Source of the DNA: Acidithiobacillus ferrivorans
GTDB taxonomy: Bacteria; Pseudomonadota; Gammaproteobacteria; Acidithiobacillales; Acidithiobacillaceae
NCBI GenBank assembly: GCA_020723125.1
Contig: DYJM01000009.1
Coordinates: forward strand, 1 to 36,227
Reading direction: 5' to 3'
DNA: 36,227 bases
Shown here piece after piece: positions 11,861 through 20,036 of this stretch (the first letter of the stretch is position 1; every line of letters begins with the position of its first letter). Both the position numbers and the translations under genes were made by a program. The notes beneath the pieces were generated by a model. That model was not told where the DNA came from and made no database searches. It saw only the letters and a list, made by a program, of their open reading frames with translations.

Positions 11861-12042
11861 TTTTCCACAAAGCGTTTATAAGTAGGTTATGGCACTTTGT
11901 TCTTAACATGCTTTCGGTATGTTTTTTAATTTATTGGTTTTTAAAGAGAAATAAAGTTACAAAATAGGCAAAATCTGTTTCAGTAATGGAACAAGGCTTA
12001 AAATTCTGGGTTCTGCGGTATATATCCACAAAGTTATCCACA
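11861..12042 (+). other. Candidate origin of replication with three DnaA boxes
   Basis: Three same-strand DnaA-like boxes are present: TTTTCCACA at 11861-11869, ATATCCACA at 12022-12030 and a perfect TTATCCACA at 12034-12042. The last two are phased 12 bases apart. Between the first box and the pair lies an AT-rich tract (about 11918-11980) that could unwind. The stretch lies between the dehydrogenase gene and the cytochrome gene, about 1.2 kb from dnaA. Box density and position near dnaA support an oriC call, but the dnaA-dnaN gap with two boxes is a competing candidate. Confidence 0.55.
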
Positions 12043-12064
12043 GAAAATACAGCACAGCCTGAAG

Positions 12065-12085
12065 AAAAAGCCCCCATGCGGGGGT
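12065..12085 (-). terminator. Rho-independent terminator of the cytochrome gene
   Basis: On the minus strand CCCCC-GCAT-GGGGG forms a five-base G/C stem (12071-12084), extended by one pair on the outside and followed by a run of five T. It lies 27 bases beyond the stop codon of the membrane cytochrome gene. It also separates that gene from the DnaA-box region. Confidence 0.8.
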
Positions 12086-12111
12086 TGACCTTTCTGGGGG
12101 ATACAATTTGA

Positions 12112-12846
12112 TCAGGCAGCTTGATGTCGCGGCTTCACAAACCACATCTGGATCAGGCTCAGGAGCATTTCCAGCAAGGCAATTGGACAGGACAGTGCTC
12201 CACCAATCAGGACCAGCCAGACGAAAGCCGGATTCTGATGGGTCAGGAACCAGCCACTGAAATCCACGAGCATGGCAATAAAAGGAATTATAATCAACGG
12301 ATATTTGATGCTGTTGGGGAAGCGCGATTTGCTGAATATCCAGCCAGCCACCCAAAAAATGACGCCGAGCATGGTCAGGTGAATCATCCCGTTCAGCAGC
12401 ATGGTACTGAGGCTCATCCCCGTATCGACCTTGGCCACGGTCTTGACGTCAGCGTAAGTAACCAAAGGCGGATTATGGAGGACCTTGGTCATGGCAACAC
12501 TGTGACACTTCAAACAGTTTCCGGCGATCAAGGGTTTGATGGCCGAATTGTAATCCGCCTCGGTTTCGCCCGAAGCAATCCAGTGATTGACAGTCGCAAC
12601 CATTTTCGCTTTATCGGCTGCTGACATCCCTGCGTATCCCATCATGCGCGGCAGGGCGGTTTGCAGCGTGCTGGAACTGCGATTGCCATAATAATGTTCG
12701 GCAACCGCATGTACGGTAAGACCATTATTACCACCTACTGTAACGTATACATAGGCTTCTGCGACCAAAAGGCCCAATCCCACCAGGAAAATAAATCCCG
12801 TATGGACCAGTTTTTCTGCTAGACTCAGTTCCGGCAATTGCCGCAT
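12112..12846 (-). CDS. Membrane-bound monohaem c-type cytochrome protein, function unknown
   Basis: This 244-residue protein has one N-terminal membrane segment (FIFLVGLGLLVAEAYVYV), a polar domain of about 110 residues and three further hydrophobic segments in the C-terminal third. The polar domain carries one haem c motif, CLKCH, near residues 107-111. Haem c attachment occurs in the periplasm, so this domain should face the periplasm. A role in electron transfer is inferred; no specific family is recognised with certainty. An in-frame ATG at 12861 overlaps GGAGG, which is itself an ideal ribosome binding site for the ATG at 12846, so 12846 is chosen. It is divergent from thiD and followed by a strong terminator. 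Confidence 0.75.
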   Translation of the reverse strand: MRQLPELSLAEKLVHTGFIFLVGLGLLVAEAYVYVTVGGNNGLTVHAVAEHYYGNRSSSTLQTALPRMMGYAGMSAADKAKMVATVNHWIASGETEADYNSAIKPLIAGNCLKCHSVAMTKVLHNPPLVTYADVKTVAKVDTGMSLSTMLLNGMIHLTMLGVIFWVAGWIFSKSRFPNSIKYPLIIIPFIAMLVDFSGWFLTHQNPAFVWLVLIGGALSCPIALLEMLLSLIQMWFVKPRHQAA

Positions 12847-12932
12847 GTGGTTTTCCTCCATGAATGATGTCGTTAGGATAGGATTTGCGTGGCAAGTGAA
12901 AGCAATTTTCCTGCCGCATTTGAGGTTTGTTC

Positions 12933-13745
12933 ATGCACAACATTTTACTGCCCGAACGCGCTGAAATTCCTCCGGTTGTGCTCAGTATTGCCGGTTCCGA
13001 CCCCAGTGCTGGCGCCGGCATACAGGCTGATCTGTTGACTTGTGCCCGTCTTGGCGTCCACGCCTGTACCGCCATTACCGCACTGACCATTCAGGACTCA
13101 GTCAATGTTCAGCGCTTTGGTCTGGTGGACCCGGCGGAATGCCTGCAGCAGGCTCAGGTCATACTGGATGATATTCCGGTTCGGGTGATCAAGATCGGGA
13201 TGTTGGGCTCTGCTGAGATGGTCAGAGCCTTGGTCGGACTCCTGGATGCTTACCCGCAGATTCCTGTGGTGCTGGACCCGGTCATGACGGCTGGTGGGGG
13301 TACTTCTTTGGCGGGCATGGGATTGCGGGAGGCCATATGCACCGAACTTTTACCCAGGGTGACCATTATCACGCCCAACGGTCCTGAGGCGCTGGCTTTG
13401 ACGGGTGCAGCAGACTTGCGGGCCGCCGCAGTCCTGCTCAATGCTCAGGGTGCCCAATGGGTTTTATTGTCCGGGGGGCATGGCGAAGGCCCGAAGCTGG
13501 AGAACCTGGTTTTTCGGGGGGGCATTTTGCGGCAGACTGTTATTCAGGAACGCCTCCCGCATCAATATCATGGTTCAGGCTGCACCCTGGCTTCAGCTGT
13601 TGCTGCGGGTCTGGCCAAGGGCCAGGAGATGATGCAGGCCATAGAAGGGGCGCTTGCTTTCACCCATGACGCGCTGCTGCATGCCTATCCTCTGGGGGGT
13701 GGCCAGTTTTTCCCCAACCGTTTTTATCATCCTGAAAGCAGATAA
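12933..13745 (+). CDS. thiD: Hydroxymethylpyrimidine/phosphomethylpyrimidine kinase
   Basis: This 270-residue ribokinase-fold enzyme phosphorylates HMP and HMP-P in thiamine synthesis. Family motifs are AGSDPSAGAGIQADL near the N-terminus, LDPVMTAGGGTSL in the middle and the anion-hole motif HGSGCTLASAVAAGLA near the C-terminus. A TTG at 12927 is in frame, but the ATG at 12933 has GAGG seven bases upstream and is the better start. It is the first gene of a compact plus-strand run, with thiE four bases after its stop. No TPP riboswitch-like sequence was seen in the 86 bases upstream. Confidence 0.93.
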   Translation: MHNILLPERAEIPPVVLSIAGSDPSAGAGIQADLLTCARLGVHACTAITALTIQDSVNVQRFGLVDPAECLQQAQVILDDIPVRVIKIGMLGSAEMVRALVGLLDAYPQIPVVLDPVMTAGGGTSLAGMGLREAICTELLPRVTIITPNGPEALALTGAADLRAAAVLLNAQGAQWVLLSGGHGEGPKLENLVFRGGILRQTVIQERLPHQYHGSGCTLASAVAAGLAKGQEMMQAIEGALAFTHDALLHAYPLGGGQFFPNRFYHPESR

Positions 13746-13749
13746 TGAA

Positions 13750-14418
13750 ATGCCTGCAAAAACACGCAAAGCCATTGCCGGTTTATACGCTATTACCGAT
13801 CCGCACTGGATGCCGGAAGCGGTTTTCCTGGACAAGGCCGAAGCCGCTTTACGCGGTGGGGCCAAGGTCCTGCAGTATCGGGATAAGAGCGACCCTTGGC
13901 AGGAACATGCGCGGCGACGGCGGCAGGCGGGTGCCCTGCGTGAACTTTGCACACAGTATGGTGCCCTGTTTGTGGTGAATGATGACCCCGATCTGGTGCG
14001 AGCGGTTCAGGCTCCGGCTCTGCATGTCGGTGCAGAAGATGCGCCTTTAGCCGAGTTGCGCCAGGCCTTTGGTCGTGATCTGTGCATTGGCGTATCCTGC
14101 TATGCTTCGCTGGATAAAGCCCGGGAAGCCGTCAAGTCCGGGGCCGATTATGTGGCTTTTGGTGCTTTTTTTGCCTCGCCGAGCAAGCCGCAGGCCCCTC
14201 GCGTGGATCTGCAGGTTTTGCGAGATGCCCGTGCACAACTGGATATTCCACTGGTCGCCATTGGCGGAATTACCGAGGATAATGGCGGAGCGCTGATTGC
14301 GGCCGGTGCGGATGCCCTGGCGGTGATTTCCGGGGTATTTGCCTCGGAACAGGTGGAAGCCGCCGCCCGGCGCTTTGCGGTATTATTTGATCATCCCGGA
14401 AATATTCCCAAGGAGTAA
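13750..14418 (+). CDS. thiE: Thiamine-phosphate synthase
   Basis: This 222-residue TIM-barrel enzyme joins HMP-PP and thiazole phosphate to thiamine phosphate. Family features are GLYAITDP near the start, [49 protein letters not shown] and IGGITEDN. The frame is open upstream into thiD, but [17 protein letters not shown] starting four bases after the thiD stop gives the family length. It lacks a clear ribosome binding site, so it is probably coupled to thiD. The stop is followed at once by hemL. Confidence 0.93.
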   Translation: MPAKTRKAIAGLYAITDPHWMPEAVFLDKAEAALRGGAKVLQYRDKSDPWQEHARRRRQAGALRELCTQYGALFVVNDDPDLVRAVQAPALHVGAEDAPLAELRQAFGRDLCIGVSCYASLDKAREAVKSGADYVAFGAFFASPSKPQAPRVDLQVLRDARAQLDIPLVAIGGITEDNGGALIAAGADALAVISGVFASEQVEAAARRFAVLFDHPGNIPKE

Positions 14419-14420
14419 TG

Positions 14421-15713
14421 ATGACCCAGACTTCTCACGACTTGTTCAAAGCAGCCCGGCAGTGTATTCCCGGCGGCGTGAATTCTCCAGTACGGGCTTT
14501 TCGGGGCGTGGGCGGAGATCCCATCTTTATGGACCATTCCGAAGGCGCGTATTTTTGGGATGTGGAGGGTAAACGCTATATAGATTATGTGGGCTCGTGG
14601 GGGCCGATGATTCTCGGTCATAATCATCCGGAGGTCCGGGCCGCCGTCCATGCCCAGGTGGATAAGGGCTTGGGTTTTGGTGCGCCCACGGCCATTGAAG
14701 TGGACATGGCCGAGATGGTTTGCCGTCTGGTCCCGGGTATTGAGTTGCTGCGCATGACCTCCAGTGGCACCGAAGCGGTGATGTCGGCTATTCGCCTCGC
14801 CCGGGGTTATACCGGCCGGGATAAGATCATCAAGTTTGAGGGGAATTACCATGGCCACAGTGATAGTTTGTTGGTCAAGGCCGGTTCCGGCGCCCTGACC
14901 CTGGGGCAGCCCTCCAGTGCCGGGATTCCCCGGGAAGTCAGTCAGGATACTCTGGTTCTCCCTTACAACGATTTGGCTGCTGTAGAACAAATGATGCAGC
15001 AATCTGGTTTTGATGTGGCCACCATCATCGTCGAGCCGGTAGCGGGGAACATGGGCTGTGTGCCTCCCGAACCGGGTTTTCTGGAAGGGCTGCGGACCCT
15101 TTGTGACCAGTACGAAACGATCCTGATATTTGATGAAGTCATGACCGGTTTCCGGGTGGCTTTGGGAGGTGCCCAGAGCCTTTATGGGGTGCGTCCGGAT
15201 TTGACGACTTTCGGGAAAATCATCGGCGGCGGATTGCCGGTGGGGGCACTGGGCGGTCCCAGGGAAATCATGGAATATCTGGCCCCTAATGGCCCGGTTT
15301 ATCAGGCGGGGACCCTGTCGGGGAATCCGGTGGCAATGGCGGCGGGCTTAAAGACTCTGCAGTTGCTGAGCGAGCCGGGATTTCATGACAACTTGGCCGT
15401 GCAAACCCGAAAATTGTGTGACGGACTGGCGGAGCGCGCCAAGGCGGCTTCTATTCCTTTGCAGATCAATCAGGTTCCGGCCATGTTCGGCTGGTTTTTC
15501 AGCGACGAACCCGTGCGTGATTTTGCTGCGGTGATGCGTGCCGACAGCCGGCGCTATGCACGCTTTTTCCATGGACTGTTGGCGCAAGGCGTCTATCTGG
15601 CACCCAGTGCCTACGAAGCCGGGTTTGTTTCTGCAGCGCATGGTGATGCTGAAATTGCGGCCACCCTGGATGCAGCAGAATGGGCTTTGGCACAATTGAA
15701 GGAGGAAGCATGA
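14421..15713 (+). CDS. hemL: Glutamate-1-semialdehyde 2,1-aminomutase
   Basis: This 430-residue PLP enzyme converts glutamate-1-semialdehyde to 5-aminolevulinate at the head of tetrapyrrole synthesis. Motifs are [13 protein letters not shown] near the N-terminus, [33 protein letters not shown] and the PLP-lysine segment [18 protein letters not shown]. Two adjacent ATGs occur at 14418 and 14421. AAGGAG at 14410-14415 is only two bases from the first and five from the second, so 14421 is preferred. It may be coupled to thiE, whose stop overlaps the first ATG. Its stop overlaps the next gene's start. Confidence 0.96.
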   Translation: MTQTSHDLFKAARQCIPGGVNSPVRAFRGVGGDPIFMDHSEGAYFWDVEGKRYIDYVGSWGPMILGHNHPEVRAAVHAQVDKGLGFGAPTAIEVDMAEMVCRLVPGIELLRMTSSGTEAVMSAIRLARGYTGRDKIIKFEGNYHGHSDSLLVKAGSGALTLGQPSSAGIPREVSQDTLVLPYNDLAAVEQMMQQSGFDVATIIVEPVAGNMGCVPPEPGFLEGLRTLCDQYETILIFDEVMTGFRVALGGAQSLYGVRPDLTTFGKIIGGGLPVGALGGPREIMEYLAPNGPVYQAGTLSGNPVAMAAGLKTLQLLSEPGFHDNLAVQTRKLCDGLAERAKAASIPLQINQVPAMFGWFFSDEPVRDFAAVMRADSRRYARFFHGLLAQGVYLAPSAYEAGFVSAAHGDAEIAATLDAAEWALAQLKEEA

Positions 15714-16105
15714 CCACTTTATTTACCCGAATCATCAACGGTGAAATACCTGCCCAGAAGTTGCTGGAAGACGAAGATTATCTGGCTTTTCTGGATATCC
15801 GCCCGGTCCGTCCCGGACATACTCTGGTCATTCCCAAAAAGGAGCATGATTATATTTTCACCCTGGATGATCAGACCCTCGCTGGACTATTGCCTTTTGC
15901 CAAACGCGTGGTTCCGGCGCTGGAAAAAGTCACCGGATGCAAGCGGGTCGGGATTATGGTTGCCGGTCTGGAAGTTCCCCATACCCATGTCCATCTGATT
16001 CCCATGAACGCCATTCCGGACCTCAATTTTGCCCATGCTACGGATACGCCGGCAGCGGAACTGGCGGTCATGGGAGATAAAATTCGGGCGGCTTTACAGA
16101 GCTGA
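15710..16105 (+). CDS. HIT family nucleotide-binding protein
   Basis: This 131-residue histidine-triad protein has the active site [10 protein letters not shown]. It begins [22 protein letters not shown], typical of bacterial HIT hydrolases that split AMP-linked substrates. AAGGAGG lies five bases before the ATG, and ATGA overlaps the hemL stop. The longer upstream frame is only hemL sequence read in another frame. Its co-location with hemL does not identify a substrate. Confidence 0.92.
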   Translation: MTTLFTRIINGEIPAQKLLEDEDYLAFLDIRPVRPGHTLVIPKKEHDYIFTLDDQTLAGLLPFAKRVVPALEKVTGCKRVGIMVAGLEVPHTHVHLIPMNAIPDLNFAHATDTPAAELAVMGDKIRAALQS

Positions 16106-16112
16106 GGCTACC

Positions 16113-16400
16113 ATGCAGACGCAGTTGCGCTATGTTCTGGTGCTGCTCCTGACAACCTTGCTGGGCGTCAACATGGCCTGGGGTAAAGGTAAAAACTGTC
16201 CACCCCAAGTGAATATCAACCAGGCCGGCATCGAACAGTTGCGCTGTTTGAAAGGTGTGGGAGTAAAGCGTGCTGCGGCCATTATCGCTTTTCGCGAAGC
16301 ACATGGCCCCTTTCCGGGGCCGGCCGCCCTGGGTGCCGTCTTAAGCCCGAAAATTGTTGCCCGCCTACGGCCACAGATTATCACGCAAGGTACGGATTGA
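16113..16400 (+). CDS. Secreted ComEA-like helix-hairpin-helix DNA-binding protein
   Basis: This 95-residue protein has a signal peptide (about residues 1-25, LRYVLVLLLTTLLGVNMAWG). One ComEA-type helix-hairpin-helix unit follows: VNINQAGIEQLRCLKGVGVKRAAAIIAFRE. ComEA proteins bind incoming DNA in the periplasm during transformation. Many short relatives of this kind have no tested function. The glycine-rich second hairpin usual in ComEA (GIG) is replaced by VLSPKIVARL. The start is set by GAGG six bases before the ATG, seven bases after the HIT stop. The stop is followed directly by a palindromic repeat. Confidence 0.8.
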   Translation: MQTQLRYVLVLLLTTLLGVNMAWGKGKNCPPQVNINQAGIEQLRCLKGVGVKRAAAIIAFREAHGPFPGPAALGAVLSPKIVARLRPQIITQGTD

Positions 16401-16410
16401 ATGGATCAGT

Positions 16411-16606
16411 CTGAACACGGCGGTGGGCCGGGAGGCTTTGCCGCGACTTTGGCCCGCGCCGTTGTTGTTCTTGGTGAAATCCTGCGTCCGTCAGGAGAGC
16501 TGTCTGAGCCCGTAGGGCGAGTTCTCTCCTGACAGCAGGATGAGCCCTGGAACAACAGGCAAGGGACGTTGGAGCAAAAAGCCTCCCGGCCCAGCGCCGG
16601 GTTCAG
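16411..16606. repeat. Large nested palindromic element (MITE-like or bidirectional terminator)
   Basis: The two ends are inverted repeats of about 30 bases. Positions 16413-16439 match the reverse complement of 16578-16604 at 25 of 27 bases, including a perfect 14-base block (GGCCGGGAGGCTTT). Inside are further paired arms: GTTGTTC 16464-16470 with GAACAAC 16550-16556, ATCCTGC 16479-16485 with GCAGGAT 16535-16541, and a perfect 10-base stem GTCAGGAGAG 16490-16499 with CTCTCCTGAC 16524-16533. The whole unit can fold into one long hairpin. It fills the gap between convergent comEA-like and rng genes and has a relative at 1-76. No transposase and no clear target duplication were seen. Confidence 0.85.
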
Positions 16607-16615
16607 CATCAATAT

Positions 16616-18106
16616 TCACATCAAAATGATGTCGTACTGCTCCTGGGTATAGGTGGCTTCCGCCTGGACCTTGATGGGGCGGCCGATGAATTCCTCAAGG
16701 GCCGCAAGGCTGGTGCTTTCTTCGTCGAGCAGTTTTTCCACAACCTTGGGTGAAGCCAATACGACGAAACGCTCGGCGGGATAAGCCCGGCTTTCCCGGA
16801 CTATTTCCCGGAGGATTTCGTAGCAGATGGTTTCTGCCGTTTTCAGAAAACCGCGACCATGGCAATAGGAGCAGGGTTCGCACAGGGTCTGGCGGAGGCT
16901 TTCGCGGGTGCGCTTGCGGGTCATTTCCACCAGGCCCAAGGCTGAAATCTGGGTGATGTTGCAGCGGGTGCGGTCATTTTGAATGGCTTTTTCCAGAGCG
17001 CGCTGCACCCGTCTTTTGTGTTCTTCATCATCCATGTCGATGAAATCAATGATGATCATGCCGCCAATATTGCGCAGGCGCATTTGTCGGGCAATGGCAG
17101 CGGCAGCTTCCAGATTGGTTTTGAAAATGGTGTCTTCCTGATTGCGACGTCCGACAAATCCTCCGGTATTTACATCCACCGTTGTAAGGGCCTCGGTCTG
17201 GTCAATGATCAGGTAGGCGCCGGATTTGAGGGTGACCCGGCTTTGCAGGGCCCTTTCAATTTCATCTTCCACATTGTAGAGATCAAAGAGGGGGCGCTCG
17301 CCGCCATAGTGTTCCATGCGGTCGGCGACCTCCGGAATGACGTGCTGGCAAAAGCTCACTGCCGCCTCATAAGTCTCTCGGGAATCAATGCGTACCCTTT
17401 CGATGTTGTCCGACATGACATCGCGCATCATGCGCATGGCGAGATTCAAATCACTGTGAATCTGGCAGGGTGCACTGCTGTTTTCCAACTGGCGGCGGAT
17501 TGAACTCCACAGGCGGCGCAGGAAATCAATGTCTCCGACAAAGTCCTGATGTTCAACTCCTTCGGCCAGGGTACGGATGATGTAGCCACCGGCTTCATCA
17601 GCAGGAATGGCGGCTTTGAGTTCATCCTTGAGCCGGGATCGTTCTTCCGGCGACTCAATGCGGGTGGAAACCCCGATACGGGGAACAAAGGGCATGTAGA
17701 CAAGGTATCTTCCCGGCAAGGTAATCCGCGTTGTCAGCCGCGCGCCCTTACTGCCGACCGGATCCTTGATGACTTGGACCAGAACTTCCTGACCTTCGTG
17801 CAACAGGGTACAAACATTGCGGACTTCATGATGACCGGGGCGTGTTTCAATGTCGGTTTCGCCGTTCAGTTCCTCGCTGTCGCCCTGAATATCGGCGGCA
17901 TGCAAAAAGGCGGTGCGATCCAGTCCGACATCGACGAAGGCGGCCTGCATGCCGGGTAATACCCGGCGCACGACGCCTTTGTATATATTCCCGACCAGTC
18001 CGCGATGGCCGCTGCGTTCTACCTGCAGTTCCTGGAGTACGCCGTTATCTACCAGGGCGACGCGGATTTCCTGGGGGGTGACATTGATGAGAAGTTCTTC
18101 GCTCAT
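16616..18106 (-). CDS. rng: Ribonuclease G
   Basis: This 496-residue endoribonuclease of the RNase E/G family matures 16S rRNA 5' ends and decays mRNA. It has an N-terminal S1-like RNA-binding region (GLVGNIYKGVVRRVLPGMQAAFVD), the catalytic acidic residues in VDVNTGGFVG (about residue 311) and IIIDFIDMDD (about 350), and the zinc-link cysteines CEPCSYC near 407-413. Its length matches E. coli RNase G (489) rather than RNase E. The frame is open to 18142, but the ATG at 18106 (MSEELLINV) has AGGA five bases upstream and overlaps the maf stop, so it is used. It is the last gene of the nadD operon. Confidence 0.95.
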   Translation of the reverse strand: MSEELLINVTPQEIRVALVDNGVLQELQVERSGHRGLVGNIYKGVVRRVLPGMQAAFVDVGLDRTAFLHAADIQGDSEELNGETDIETRPGHHEVRNVCTLLHEGQEVLVQVIKDPVGSKGARLTTRITLPGRYLVYMPFVPRIGVSTRIESPEERSRLKDELKAAIPADEAGGYIIRTLAEGVEHQDFVGDIDFLRRLWSSIRRQLENSSAPCQIHSDLNLAMRMMRDVMSDNIERVRIDSRETYEAAVSFCQHVIPEVADRMEHYGGERPLFDLYNVEDEIERALQSRVTLKSGAYLIIDQTEALTTVDVNTGGFVGRRNQEDTIFKTNLEAAAAIARQMRLRNIGGMIIIDFIDMDDEEHKRRVQRALEKAIQNDRTRCNITQISALGLVEMTRKRTRESLRQTLCEPCSYCHGRGFLKTAETICYEILREIVRESRAYPAERFVVLASPKVVEKLLDEESTSLAALEEFIGRPIKVQAEATYTQEQYDIILM

Positions 18107-18690
18107 GAGGATCCTGAAAATGCGGGTGGAGGAAAGCCGCATTGAGATAAGAGCCGGGCCGTTTCAAAAAGGGGCAAGCCCATGACACCACTGAACGAAC
18201 CCTGAAGGTGTTCGACAAAAATCGCCCCTAGGCCCTGTATGGCATAGGCCCCCGCCTTGTCTGCGGGTTCCCCGCTGGCCCAGTAATCCGCCATTTCCTG
18301 GGGGTTCATGTTGCGCAGGCGCACGGTGCTGCTGTGCAGGAGTGCATCGAGCTGTCCATCATGCAGCAGGGCAACTGCCGTATGGACCTGATGGTCTTTC
18401 CCGCCGAGTTTCGCGTACATGGCATAGGCGTCGGCAGCGTCGCGGGCCTTGCCAAACGCTTGTCCGGCCAGGGCGACCACCGTATCGGCAGCGAGGATCA
18501 GGTGTTCTGGGTGATTTTCTGCCAGGGCCAAGGCTTTGCAGCGTGCCAGGCGTTGCACCAGATGTTCCGGGGATTCGCCGGCCCGCGCGGTTTCATCAAT
18601 ATCGGCAACCTGCACCTGCGGGTCATAGCCCAGTTGCCGGAGCAGGGCCAGTCGCCGGGGAGAAGCCGATGCCAGAATCAGCTTGCTCAC
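18103..18690 (-). CDS. maf: Maf family nucleoside triphosphate pyrophosphatase (dTTP/UTP type)
   Basis: This 195-residue Maf protein hydrolyses non-canonical or excess nucleotides to monophosphates. Motifs are LILASASPRRLALLRQLG at the N-terminus, ILAADTVVAL and DKAGAYAIQGLGAIFVE. The last resembles the YhdE branch that acts on dTTP and UTP, so that specificity is inferred. It starts with GTG, overlapping the stop of the OmpA-like gene (GTGA), and overlaps rng in the same way. Coupled translation through three genes is likely. Pairing of maf with rng is common in proteobacteria. Confidence 0.93.
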   Translation of the reverse strand: MSKLILASASPRRLALLRQLGYDPQVQVADIDETARAGESPEHLVQRLARCKALALAENHPEHLILAADTVVALAGQAFGKARDAADAYAMYAKLGGKDHQVHTAVALLHDGQLDALLHSSTVRLRNMNPQEMADYWASGEPADKAGAYAIQGLGAIFVEHLQGSFSGVMGLPLFETARLLSQCGFPPPAFSGSS

Positions 18691-19592
18691 GAAGTGGGGC
18701 TGGCATTCACCAGAAGCAGCTCGGCGGTTCCTGCGGTCAGGCCGGAACCCGTTGCCAGGGCCAGAGACTGGTCGGGGACGCCATTGCGCCGCAGATTGCG
18801 CAAAATGGCTTCGGCACGCTGGGTGGCCGCATTGGCTCCCAGCGGCTGGGGCGCTACCCGCACCAGAATTTCATGGGCATTACTTTGTTTGAGAATGCGG
18901 GAAATAGCCTGCAAACGTTGTTCACCGTCACTACTGAGGCGGTTATCGCTGCCAAAAAGACTGTCGGCAGGCATGGTGACATGCACCCCATCGCTGGCGG
19001 CCTGCACCCGGGCATATACGGTCAAAGCCTTGCCATAAGCAGGCAGGCTCGTGGCGCTGGTAATGGCGGTACTGCTGGATAAGCCGTTTAGCGAATTTGG
19101 CGCTTGTTTGGCAAGGCTGGCGAGATGCTTTTCTTCAGCCTGTAGCATCTGTTTTTGTTGTTGGATTTCTGCCTGCAAATGTTGGGTTTGCGCGCCGGTC
19201 ATGGTTTTGCTGGCCAATTGCTGGCGCAATTGCGCATATTCATTTTGCAGGGCCTGATGCCGCCTGGTCAGGGACTGCACCTGCTGTTGTAGTTTATTCA
19301 GGTTGGTCTGTTGATGAATGGATTGGCGCTGTTCCTGCAGGCCGGCCATCCGGGCGTCAAAAATGGCTTTGTCGACCTGAAATATTGCCGGATTGACCTG
19401 ATCGCGGGTCATCATTTGCAGGGATTCCTGCAAGGCCGATAAAGTAGCTGGTGGAATGGCCGGCCCGCTGCGCTGGGCATTGTGCAGGCGTTGCAGGGAT
19501 TGCTGTAATACCCGGGTGGTTGCGACATCAGCACTGGCCAGCGCGGGAAATGACAACAACAGGGCGGCAGCAAGCAGGGCGTGGGCGCGCAT
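18687..19592 (-). CDS. Secreted coiled-coil protein with C-terminal OmpA-like domain
   Basis: This 301-residue exported protein has a signal peptide ending near residue 22 (ALLLSFPALASA). A glutamine-rich helical region, strongly coiled-coil in look, spans about residues 85-165. A C-terminal OmpA/MotB-type domain lies at about 195-295 (SLFGSDNRLSSDGEQRLQ, then LRNLRRNGVPDQSL). Such proteins usually bind peptidoglycan from the outer-membrane side. The usual arginine-containing motif after the conserved helix is only partly kept (NAATQRAEAILRNL). It overlaps the lipoprotein gene by one base (TAATG), so the two are probably made together and may interact. The combination is not one I can name. 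Confidence 0.75.
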   Translation of the reverse strand: MRAHALLAAALLLSFPALASADVATTRVLQQSLQRLHNAQRSGPAIPPATLSALQESLQMMTRDQVNPAIFQVDKAIFDARMAGLQEQRQSIHQQTNLNKLQQQVQSLTRRHQALQNEYAQLRQQLASKTMTGAQTQHLQAEIQQQKQMLQAEEKHLASLAKQAPNSLNGLSSSTAITSATSLPAYGKALTVYARVQAASDGVHVTMPADSLFGSDNRLSSDGEQRLQAISRILKQSNAHEILVRVAPQPLGANAATQRAEAILRNLRRNGVPDQSLALATGSGLTAGTAELLLVNASPTS

Positions 19593-20020
19593 TATTGAGA
19601 CTCCTTGGCGAGTTGTGCCTTGGTGGCATCTATTTGCTGATGGGTTGTGGCGATCTGGCTTTGCAGATGGGCGATCTGGCTCTGCAGGACCTGGCGCTGA
19701 CTGCTGCCGGGGAAACTCTTGAGACGGGCCTGAATATTATCCAGCAACACTTTCGCCAGCAGAGTTTCGCGCTCTGCCAGAAGATAATCGCCCCGGGCCT
19801 GCGCGGATTGCGCGGCTGTCAATGCTCCATTGACTGGTGCAAGCTGGGCTTCACTGACGGCGGGTGAAAGGGCCAGAATGCGCTCCCGTCCGGCCTGCAC
19901 GGCAATGGCATCCGAACTGCTCTGCTGGGGGCTGACTTCCACCATTTGCGCACAGGCGCTTAGTCCGAGACTCAGGGTCAGGGCAACACTTATCCGGATG
20001 GCTCCCGGTTTTATCCACAT
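19592..20020 (-). CDS. Small lipoprotein, DUF4398-like
   Basis: This 142-residue lipoprotein has a lipobox LSAC with the acylated cysteine at residue 23. The body is alanine- and glutamine-rich and helical. Its middle (ALTAAQSAQARGDYLLAERETLL) resembles DUF4398 proteins, which are often encoded next to OmpA-domain proteins as here. The frame is open to 20053, inside rlmH, but MWIKPGAIRISVAL from 20020 gives a proper signal peptide with a GTGAAG element upstream. An envelope-structural role together with the OmpA-like neighbour is inferred. Confidence 0.72.
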   Translation of the reverse strand: MWIKPGAIRISVALTLSLGLSACAQMVEVSPQQSSSDAIAVQAGRERILALSPAVSEAQLAPVNGALTAAQSAQARGDYLLAERETLLAKVLLDNIQARLKSFPGSSQRQVLQSQIAHLQSQIATTHQQIDATKAQLAKESQ

Positions 20021-20036
20021 TTGCTTCACGTCAGCG

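Noticed and set aside
12847..12932. Possible TPP riboswitch before thiD
   Set aside because: The gap of 86 bases lacks the conserved CTGAGA and TGAACCTGAT-type segments of THI boxes.
16401..16532. 43-codon frame (MDQSEHGGGPGGFAATLARA...) inside the palindromic element
   Set aside because: Its bases are explained by the nested inverted repeats. It has no ribosome binding site, and the related copy at the left edge has a one-base shift in the shared part.
20011..20019. Perfect TTATCCACA
   Set aside because: It is a single site inside the start region of the lipoprotein gene, far from dnaA and without partner boxes; probably chance.
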